The notes under the pieces: model-generated
Told to the model about the DNA's origin: nothing
The model's input: the letters and a program-made list of their open reading frames with translations, nothing else
The model's database searches: none
Part shown: piece after piece, positions 53,300 to 64,000 of the stretch
How the letters are laid out: each line of letters begins with the position of its first letter
How positions within the stretch are numbered: position 1 is the first letter of the stretch
Assembly (NCBI RefSeq): GCF_026212465.1
Contig: NC_080057.1
Location: forward strand, 9,411,398-9,475,397
Length of the DNA: 64,000 bases
Direction of reading: 5' to 3'
From: Amaranthus tricolor
Lineage: Eukaryota; Streptophyta; Magnoliopsida; Caryophyllales; Amaranthaceae
Program-made: the position numbers and the translations under genes

Positions 53300-56200
53300 A
53301 TGAACGATGAAGAATGAACAGGGATCAATGATCAATGAAGAATGAACGATGAAGAATGAACAAGGATCAACGCTAAATGACGAATGAACGATGAAGAATA
53401 AACAAGGATCAATGAAGAATGAACGATGAAGAATGAACAAGGATCAATGCTCAATGAAGAATGAACGATGAAGAATGAACAAGGATCAATGATCAATGAA
53501 GAATGAACAAGGATCAATGATAAATGAAGAATGAACGATGAAGAATGAACAAGGATTAATGGTCAATGACGAATGAACGATGAAGAATGAACAAGGATCA
53601 ATGATCAATGAAGAATGAACGATGAAGAATGAACAAGGATCAATGATCAATGAAGAATGAACGATGAAGAATGAACAAGGATCAATGGTCAATGACGAAT
53701 GAACGATGAAGAATGAATAAGGATCAATGATCAATGAAGAATGAACGATGAAGAATGAACAAGGATTAATGATCAATGAAGAATGAACGATGAAGAATGA
53801 ACAAGGATTAATGGTCAATGACGAATATACGATGAAGAATGAACAAGGATCAATGATCAATGAAGAATGAACGATGAAGAATGAACAAGGATTAATGGTC
53901 AATGACGAATGAACAAGGATTAATGCTCAATGAAGAATGAACGATGAAGAATGAACAAGGATCAATGATCAATGAAGAATGAACGATGAAGAATGAACAA
54001 GGATTAATGGTCAATGACGAATGAACGATGAAGAATGAACAAGGATCAATGATCAATGAAGAATGAACGATGAAGAATGAACAAGGATCAATGATCAATG
54101 AAGAATGATCGATGAAGAATGAACAAGGATCAATGGTCAATGACGAATGAACGATGAAGAATGAACAAGGATCAATGATCAATGAAGAATGAACGATGAA
54201 GAATGAACAAGGATTAATGATCAATGAAGAATGAACGATGAAGAATGAACAAGGATCAATGGTCAATGACGAATGAACGATGAAGAATGAACAAGGATCA
54301 ATGATCAATGAAGAATGAACGATGAAGAATGAACAAGGATTAATGGTCAATGACGAATGAACGATGAAGAATGAATAAGGATCAATGATCAATGAAGAAT
54401 GAACGTTGAAGAATGAACAAGGATCAATGATCAATGAAGAATGAATGATGAAGAATGAACAAGGATCAATGATCAATGAAGAATGAACAAGGATCAATGA
54501 TAAATGAAGAATGAACGATGAAGAATGAACAAGGATTAATGGTCAATGACGAATGAACGATGAAGAATGAACAAGGATCAATGATCAATGAAGAATGAAC
54601 GATGAAGAATGAACAAGGATCAATGATCAATGAAGAATGAACGATGAAGAATGAACAAGGATCAATGGTCAATGACGAATGAACGATGAAGAATGAAAAA
54701 GGATCAATGATCAATGAAGAATGAACGATGAAGAATGAACAAGGATCAATGAGATCAATGACGAATGAACGATGAAGAATGAACAAGGATCAATGATCAT
54801 CGAAGAATGAACGATGAAGAATGAACAGGGATCAATGATCAATGAAGAATGAACGATGAAGAATGAACAAGGATCAACGCTAAATGACGAATGAACGATG
54901 AAGAATAAACAAGGATCAATGAAGAATGAACGATGAAGAATGAACAAGGATCAATGCTCAATGAAGAATGAACGATGAAGAATGAACAAGGATCAATGAT
55001 CAATGAAGAATGAACAAGGATCAATGATAAATGAAGAATGAACGATGAAGAATGAACAAGGATTAATGGTCAATGACGAATGAACGATGAAGAATGAACA
55101 AGGATCAATGATCAATGAAGAATGAACGATGAAGAATGAACAAGGATTAATGATCAATGAAGAATGAACGATGAAGAATGAACAAGGATCAATGGTCAAT
55201 GACGAATGAACGATGAAGAATGAACAAGGATCAATGATCAATGAAGAATGAACGATGAAGAATGAACAAGGATTAATGGTCAATGACGAATGAACGATGA
55301 AGAATGAATAAGGATCAATGATCAATGAAGAATGAACGTTGAAGAATGAACAAGGATCAATGATCAATGAAGAATGAATGATGAAGAATGAACAAGGATC
55401 AATGATCAATGAAGAATGAACAAGGATCAATGATAAATGAAGAATGAACGATGAAGAATGAACAAGGATTAATGGTCAATGACGAATGAACGATGAAGAA
55501 TGAACAAGGATCAATGATCAATGAAGAATGAACGATGAAGAATGAACAAGGATCAATGATCAATGAAGAATGAACGATGAAGAATGAACAAGGATCAATG
55601 GTCAATGACGAATGAACGATGAAGAATGAAAAAGGATCAATGATCAATGAAGAATGAACGATGAAGAATGAACAAGGATCAATGAGATCAATGACGAATG
55701 AACGATGAAGAATGAACAAGGATCAATGATCATCGAAGAATGAACGATGAAGAATGAACAGGGATCAATGATCAATGAAGAATGAACGATGAAGAATGAA
55801 CAAGGATCAACGCTAAATGACGAATGAACGATGAAGAATAAACAAGGATCAATGAAGAATGAACGATGAAGAATGAACAAGGATCAATGCTCAATGAAGA
55901 ATGAACGATGAAGAATGAACAAGGATCAATGATCAATGAAGAATGAACAAGGATCAATGATAAATGAAGAATGAACGATGAAGAATGAACAAGGATTAAT
56001 GGTCAATGACGAATGAACGATGAAGAATGAACAAGGATCAATGATCAATGAAGAATGAACGATGAAGAATGAACAAAGATCAATGATCAATGAAGAATGA
56101 TTGATGAAGAATGAACAAGGATCAATGGTCAATGACGAATGAACGATGAAGAATGAACAAGGATCAATGATCAATGAAGAATGAACGATGAAGAATGAAC

Positions 56201-59200
56201 AAGGATTAATGATCAATGAAGAATGAACGATGAAGAATGAACAAGGATTAATGGTCAATGACGAATATACGATGAAGAATGAACAAGGATCAATGATCAA
56301 TGAAGAATGAACGATGAAGAATGAACAAGGATTAATGGTCAATGACGAATGAACAAGGATTAATGCTCAATGAAGAATGAACGATGAAGAATGAACAAGG
56401 ATCGATGATCAATGAAGAATGAACGATGAAGAATGAACAAGGATCAATGATCAATGAAGAATGAACGATGAAGAATGAACAAGGATCAATGATCAATGAA
56501 GAATGAACGATGAAGAATGAACAAGGATCAATGATCAATGAAGAATGAACGTTGAAGAATGAACAAGGATCAATGATCAATGAAGAATGAATGATGAAGA
56601 ATGAACAAGGATCAATGATCAATGAAGAATGAACAAGGATCAATGATAAATGAAGAATGAACGATGAAGAATGAACACGGATTAATGGTCAATGATGAAT
56701 GAACGATGAAGAATGAACAAGGATCAATGATCAATGAAGAATGAACGATGAAGAATGAACAAGGATCAATGATCAATGAAGAATGAACGATGAAGAATGA
56801 ACAAGGATCAATGGTCAATGACGAATGAACGATGAAGAATGAAAAAGGATCAATGATCAATGAAGAATGAACGATGAAGAATGAACAAGGATCAATGAGA
56901 TCAATGACGAATGAACAATGAAGAATGAACAAGGATCAATGATCATCGAAGAATGAACGATGAAGAATGAACAGGGATCAATGATCAATGAAGAATGAAC
57001 GATGAAGAATGAACAAGGATCAACGCTAAATGACGAATGAACGATGAAGAATAAACAAGGATCAATGAAGAATGAACGATGAAGAATGAACAAGGATCAA
57101 TGCTCAATGAAGAATGAACGATGAAGAATGAACAAGGATCAATGATCAATGAAGAATGAACAAGGATCAATGATAAATGAAGAATGAACGATGAAGAATG
57201 AACAAGGATTAATGGTCAATGACGAATGAACGATGAAGAATGAACAAGGATCAATGATCAATGAAGAATGAACGATGAAGAATGAACAAGGATCAATGAT
57301 CAATGAAGAATGAACGATGAAGAATGAACAAGGATCAATGGTCAATGACGAATGAACGATGAAGAATGAATAAGGATCAATGATCAATGAAGAATGAACG
57401 ATGAAGAATGAACAAGGATTAATGATCAATGAAGAATGAACGATGAAGAATGAACAAGGATTAATGGTCAATGACGAATATACGATGAAGAATGAACAAG
57501 GATCAATGATCAATGAAGAATGAACGATGAAGAATGAACAAGGATTAATGGTCAATGACGAATGAACAAGGATTAATGCTCAATGAAGAATGAACGATGA
57601 AGAATGAACAAGGATCAATGATCAATGAAGAATGAACGATGAAGAATGAACAAGGATTAATGGTCAATGACGAATGAACGATGAAGAATGAACAAGGATC
57701 AATGATCAATGAAGAATGAACGATGAAGAATGAACAAGGATCAATGATCAATGAAGAATGATCGATGAAGAATGAACAAGGATCAATGGTCAATGACGAA
57801 TGAACGATGAAGAATGAACAAGGATCAATGATCAATGAAGAATGAACGATGAAGAATGAACAAGGATTAATGATCAATGAAGAATGAACGATGAAGAATG
57901 AACAAGGATTAATGGTCAATGACGAATGAACGATGAAGAATGAACAAGGATCAATGATCAATGAAGAATGAACGATGAAGAATGAACAAGGATTAATGGT
58001 CAATGACGAATGAACGATGAAGAATGAATAAGGATCAATGATCAATGAAGAATGAACGTTGAAGAATGAACAAGGATCAATGATCAATGAAGAATGAATG
58101 ATGAAGAATGAACAAGGATCAATGATCAATGAAGAATGAACAAGGATCAATGATAAATGAAGAATGAACGATGAAGAATGAACAAGGATTAATGGTCAAT
58201 GACGAATGAACGATGAAGAATGAACAAGGATCAATGATCAATGAAGAATGAACGATGAAGAATGAACAAGGATCAATGATCAATGAAGAATGAACGATGA
58301 AGAATGAACAAGGATCAATGGTCAATGACGAATGAACGATGAAGAATGAAAAAGGATCAATGATCAATGAAGAATGAACGATGAAGAATGAACAAGGATC
58401 AATGAGATCAATGACGAATGAACGATGAAGAATGAACAAGGATCAATGATCATCGAAGAATGAACGATGAAGAATGAACAGGGATCAATGATCAATGAAG
58501 AATGAACGATGAAGAATGAACAAGGATCAACGCTAAATGACGAATGAACGATGAAGAATAAACAAGGATCAATGAAGAATGAACGATGAAGAATGAACAA
58601 GGATCAATGCTCAATGAAGAATGAACGATGAAGAATGAACAAGGATCAATGATCAATGAAGAATGAACAAGGATCAATGATAAATGAAGAATGAACGATG
58701 AAGAATGAACAAGGATTAATGGTCAATGACGAATGAACGATGAAGAATGAACAAGGATCAATGATCAATGAAGAATGAACGATGAAGAATGAACAAAGAT
58801 CAATGATCAATGAAGAATGAACGATGAAGAATGAACAAGGATCAATGGTCAATGACGAATGAACGATGAAGAATGAACAAGGATCAATGATCAATGAAGA
58901 ATGAACGATGAAGAATGAACAAGGATTAATGATCAATGAAGAATGAACGATGAAGAATGAACAAGGATTAATGGTCAATGACGAATATACGATGAAGAAT
59001 GAACAAGGATCAATGATCAATGAAGAATGAACGATGAAGAATGAACAAGGATTAATGGTCAATGACGAATGAACAAGGATTAATGCTCAATGAAGAATGA
59101 ACGATGAAGAATGAACAAGGATCGATGATCAATGAAGAATGAACGATGAAGAATGAACAAGGATCAATGATCAATGAAGAATGAACGATGAAGAATGAAC

Positions 59201-62200
59201 AAGGATCAATGATCAATGAAGAATGAACGATGAAGAATGAACAAGGATCAATGATCAATGAAGAATGAACGTTGAAGAATGAACAAGGATCAATGATCAA
59301 TGAAGAATGAATGATGAAGAATGAACAAGGATCAATGATCAATGAAGAATGAACAAGGATCAATGATAAATGAAGAATTAACGATGAAGAATGAACAAGG
59401 ATTAATGGTCAATGATGAATGAACGATGAAGAATGAACAAGGATCAATGATCAATGAAGAATGAACGATGAAGAATGAACAAGGATCAATGATCAATGAA
59501 GAATGAACGATGAAGAATGAACAAGGATCAATGGTCAATGACGAATGAACGATGAAGAATGAAAAAGGATCAATGATCAATGAAGAATGAACGATGAAGA
59601 ATGAACAAGGATCAATGAGATCAATGACGAATGAACAATGAAGAATGAACAAGGATCAATGATCATCGAAGAATGAACGATGAAGAATGAACAGGGATCA
59701 ATGATCAATGAAGAATGAACGATGAAGAATGAACAAGGATCAACGCTAAATGACGAATGAACGATGAAGAATAAACAAGGATCAATGAAGAATGAACGAT
59801 GAAGAATGAACAAGGATCAATGCTCAATGAAGAATGAACGATGAAGAATGAACAAGGATCAATGATCAATGAAGAATGAACAAGGATCAATGATAAATGA
59901 AGAATGAACGATGAAGAATGAACAAGGATTAATGGTCAATGACGAATGAACGATGAAGAATGAACAAGGATCAATGATCAATGAAGAATGAACGATGAAG
60001 AATGAACAAGGATCAATGATCAATGAAGAATGAACGATGAAGAATGAACAAGGATCAATGGTCAATGACGAATGAACGATGAAGAATGAATAAGGATCAA
60101 TGATCAATGAAGAATGAACGATGAAGAATGAACAAGGATTAATGATCAATGAAGAATGAACGATGAAGAATGAACAAGGATTAATGGTCAATGACGAATA
60201 TACGATGAAGAATGAACAAGGATCAATGATCAATGAAGAATGAACGATGAAGAATGAACAAGGATTAATGGTCAATGACGAATGAACAAGGATTAATGCT
60301 CAATGAAGAATGAACGATGAAGAATGAACAAGGATCAATGATCAATGAAGAATGAACGATGAAGAATGAACAAGGATTAATGGTCAATGACGAATGAACG
60401 ATGAAGAATGAACAAGGATCAATGATCAATGAAGAATGAACGATGAAGAATGAACAAGGATCAATGATCAATGAAGAATGATCGATGAAGAATGAACAAG
60501 GATCAATGGTCAATGACGAATGAACGATGAAGAATGAACAAGGATCAATGATCAATGAAGAATGAACGATGAAGAATGAACAAGGATTAATGATCAATGA
60601 AGAATGAACGATGAAGAATGAACAAGGATTAATGGTCAATGACGAATGAACGATGAAGAATGAACAAGGATCAATGATCAATGAAGAATGAACGATGAAG
60701 AATGAACAAGGATTAATGGTCAATGACGAATGAACGATGAAGAATGAATAAGGATCAATGATCAATGAAGAATGAACGTTGAAGAATGAACAAGGATCAA
60801 TGATCAATGAAGAATGAATGATGAAGAATGAACAAGGATCAATGATCAATGAAGAATGAACAAGGATCAATGATAAATGAAGAATGAACGATGAAGAATG
60901 AACAAGGATTAATGGTCAATGACGAATGAACGATGAAGAATGAACAAGGATCAATGATCAATGAAGAATGAACGATGAAGAATGAACAAGGATCAATGAT
61001 CAATGAAGAATGAACGATGAAGAATGAACAAGGATCAATGGTCAATGACGAATGAACGATGAAGAATGAAAAAGGATCAATGATCAATGAAGAATGAATG
61101 ATGAAGAATGAACAAGGATCAATGAGATCAATGACGAATGAACGATGAAGAATGAACAAGGATCAATGATCATCGAAGAATGAACGATGAAGAATGAACA
61201 GGGATCAATGATCAATGAAGAATGAACGATGAAGAATGAACAAGGATCAACGCTAAATGACGAATGAACGATGAAGAATAAACAAGGATCAATGAAGAAT
61301 GAACGATGAAGAATGAACAAGGATCAATGCTCAATGAAGAATGAACGATGAAGAATGAACAAGGATCAATGATCAATGAAGAATGAACAAGGATCAATGA
61401 TAAATGAAGAATGAACGATGAAGAATGAACAAGGATTAATGGTCAATGACGAATGAACGATGAAGAATGAACAAGGATCAATGATCAATGAAGAATGAAC
61501 GATGAAGAATGAACAAAGATCAATGATCAATGAAGAATGAACGATGAAGAATGAACAAGGATCAATGGTCAATGACGAATGAACGATGAAGAATGAACAA
61601 GGATCAATGATCAATGAAGAATGAACGATGAAGAATGAACAAGGATTAATGATCAATGAAGAATGAACGATGAAGAATGAACAAGGATTAATGGTCAATG
61701 ACGAATATACGATGAAGAATGAACAAGGATCAATGATCAATGAAGAATGAACGATGAAGAATGAACAAGGATTAATGGTCAATGACGAATGAACAAGGAT
61801 TAATGCTCAATGAAGAATGAACGATGAAGAATGAACAAGGATCGATGATCAATGAAGAATGAACGATGAAGAATGAACAAGGATCAATGATCAATGAAGA
61901 ATGAACGATGAAGAATGAACAAGGATCAATGATCAATGAAGAATGAACGATGAAGAATGAACAAGGATCAATGATCAATGAAGAATGAACGTTGAAGAAT
62001 GAACAAGGATCAATGATCAATGAAGAATGAATGATGAAGAATGAACAAGGATCAATGATCAATGAAGAATGAACAAGGATCAATGATAAATGAAGAATGA
62101 ACGATGAAGAATGAACAAGGATTAATGGTCAATGACGAATGAACGATGAAGAATGAACAAGGATCAATGATCAATGAAGAATGAACGATGAAGAATGAAC

Positions 62201-64000
62201 AAGGATCAATGATCAATGAAGAATGAACGATGAAGAATGAACAAGGATCAATGGTCAATGACGAATGAACGATGAAGAATGAAAAAGGATCAATGATCAA
62301 TGAAGAATGAACGATGAAGAATGAACAAGGATCAATGAGATCAATGACGAATGAACAATGAAGAATGAACAAGGATCAATGATCATCGAAGAATGAACGA
62401 TGAAGAATGAACAGGGATCAATGATCAATGAAGAATGAACGATGAAGAATGAACAAGGATCAACGCTAAATGACGAATGAACGATGAAGAATAAACAAGG
62501 ATCAATGAAGAATGAACGATGAAGAATGAACAAGGATCAATGCTCAATGAAGAATGAACGATGAAGAATGAACAAGGATCAATGATCAATGAAGAATGAA
62601 CAAGGATCAATGATAAATGAAGAATGAACGATGAAGAATGAACAAGTATTAATGGTCAATGACGAATGAACGATGAAGAATGAACAAGGATCAATGATCA
62701 ATGAAGAATGAACGATGAAGAATGAACAAGGATCAATGATCAATGAAGAATGAACGATGAAGAATGAACAAGGATCAATGGTCAATGACGAATGAACGAT
62801 GAAGAATGAACAAGGATCAATGATCAATGAAGAATGAACGATGAAGAATGAACAAGGATTAATGATCAATGAAGAATGAACGATGAAGAATGAACAAGGA
62901 TTAATGGTCAATGACGAATATATGATGAAGAATGAACAAGGATCAATGATCAATGAAGAATGAACGATGAAGAATGAACAAGGATTAATGGTCAATGACG
63001 AATGAACAAGGATTAATGCTCAATGAAGAATGAACGATGAAGAATGAACAAGGATCAATGATCAATGAAGAATGAACGATGAAGAATGAACAAGGATTAA
63101 TGGTCAATGACGAATGAACGATGAAGAATGAACAAGGATCAATGATCAATGAAGAATGAACGATGAAGAATGAACAAGGATCAATGATCAATGAAGAATG
63201 ATCGATGAAGAATGAACAAGGATCAATGGTCAATGACGAATGAACGATGAAGAATGAACAAGGATCAATGATCAATGAAGAATGAACGATGAAGAATGAA
63301 CAAGGATTAATGATCAATGAAGAATGAACGATGAAGAATGAACAAGGATTAATGGTCAATGACGAATGAACGATGAAGAATGAACAAGGATCAATGATCA
63401 ATGAAGAATGAACGATGAAGAATGAACAAGGATTAATGGTCAATGACGAATGAACGATGAAGAATGAATAAGGATCAATGATCAATGAAGAATGAACGTT
63501 GAAGAATGAACAAGGATCAATGATCAATGAAGAATGAATGATGAAGAATGAACAAGGATCAATGATCAATGAAGAATGAACAAGGATCAATGATAAATGA
63601 AGAATGAACGATGAAGAATGAACAAGGATTAATGGTCAATGACGAATGAACGATGAAGAATGAACAAGGATCAATGATCAATGAAGAATGAACGATGAAG
63701 AATGAACAAGGATCAATGATCAATGAAGAATGAACGATGAAGAATGAACAAGGATCAATGGTCAATGACGAATGAACGATGAAGAATGAAAAAGGATCAA
63801 TGATCAATGAAGAATGAACGATGAAGAATGAACAAGGATCAATGAGATCAATGACGAATGAACGATGAAGAATGAACAAGGATCAATGATCATCGAAGAA
63901 TGAACGATGAAGAATGAACAGGGATCAATGATCAATGAAGAATGAACGATGAAGAATGAACAAGGATCAACGCTAAATGACGAATGAACGATGAAGAATA
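53300..64000 (+). repeat. Composite higher-order repeat, 2720 bp (1213 + 1507)
   Basis: The marker CGCTAAATGACG occurs at 53371, 54878, 55811, 57024, 58531, 59744, 61251, 62464 and 63971. Spacings are 1507, 933, 1213, 1507, 1213, 1507, 1213 and 1507. From 55811 onward the halves alternate strictly, giving a 2720-bp unit in just over three copies that runs off the window. The halves differ by 294 bp, exactly seven monomers. The 933-bp half is a further-shortened version, 280 bp less than 1213. Copies look near-identical with scattered private substitutions, such as AACACGG near 56677. Confidence 0.88.

Larger units (their letters stand above)
15169..64000 (+). repeat. 42-bp tandem satellite array, right arm
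   Basis: This continues the left-arm satellite with the same monomer, strand and variant set, and runs off the right edge. It starts with the right copy of the target duplication. I read it through for interruptions and saw only monomers, shortened units and point variants. Diagnostic variants recur: GATCATCGAA followed by CAGGGATC, AACGCTAAATGACG, GAATAAACAAGG, GAACGTTGAAG and a 2-bp insertion giving TGAGATCAA. Their spacing defines the local higher-order repeats listed separately. Toward the right end the organisation becomes more regular, ending in near-identical 2720-bp units, which suggests the most recently amplified part. No host gene, RNA gene or second transposon was seen in these 48.8 kb. 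Confidence 0.97.

Noticed and set aside
15174..64000. CRISPR-like array of short direct repeats
   Set aside because: There are no unique spacers; the supposed spacers are themselves copies of the same heptamers, and the context is a plant retrotransposon in satellite DNA.
15174..64000. Telomeric or degenerate telomere repeat, because of the 7-bp period
   Set aside because: The heptamer word TGAACAA (complement TTGTTCA) does not resemble the plant telomere repeat TTTAGGG or its complement, and no telomere repeat tract was seen.

Overview
This window looks like plant nuclear DNA, probably dicot although the species cannot be told. It is almost entirely one tandem satellite array. A single short Ty3/gypsy LTR retrotransposon interrupts it. 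The plant assignment rests on the element: its primer-binding site matches the plant initiator tRNA-Met type, and its Gag, protease and reverse transcriptase are of the plant Ty3/gypsy kind. I found no host gene, tRNA, rRNA or CRISPR array.

Layout: 1-10748 is satellite; 10749-15168 is the retrotransposon on the minus strand (4420 bp, two 1050-bp LTRs, 5-bp target duplication AATGA); 15169-64000 is satellite again. The array runs off both ends of the window, giving about 59.6 kb of satellite, or roughly 1,400 monomers.

The satellite is hierarchical. The monomer is 42 bp, three 14-bp units, and each of those is two heptamers, so a monomer is six diverged copies of a 7-bp word close to TGAACAA. 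Most length variants I saw (28 bp, 35 bp, +7, +14) are whole numbers of heptamers. Above the monomer are several local higher-order repeats (HORs) with periods near 1120, 1162, 1911, 2086, 2204/2218 and 2571 bp. The clearest is a 2720-bp unit at about 55.8-64 kb, built of alternating 1213- and 1507-bp halves. Blocks left of the retrotransposon recur right of it at constant offsets, so the element landed inside an already homogenised array.

The retrotransposon is structurally complete at its ends (LTRs, PBS, PPT, TSD) but not in its coding part. Gag and the start of protease are open. A TAG then interrupts protease, and the frame reopens through the rest of protease and the first part of RT to the YFDD box. 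From there an internal deletion removes the rest of RT, RNase H and integrase. The LTRs differ at one base in 1050, so the insertion is very recent. It was therefore probably mobilised in trans, unless the deletion happened after insertion. The remaining pol frame runs through the PPT into the 3' LTR, a layout I associate with centromeric (CRM-type) chromoviruses. A CRM-like element inside a homogeneous satellite raises a centromere hypothesis, which the sequence alone does not prove.

The long minus-strand open frames in the satellite (up to 341 codons) arise because the 42-bp period is a multiple of three with a stop-free frame. I do not annotate them as genes. I see no convincing new gene system here. 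The notable content is the satellite architecture and its relation to the young defective retroelement.
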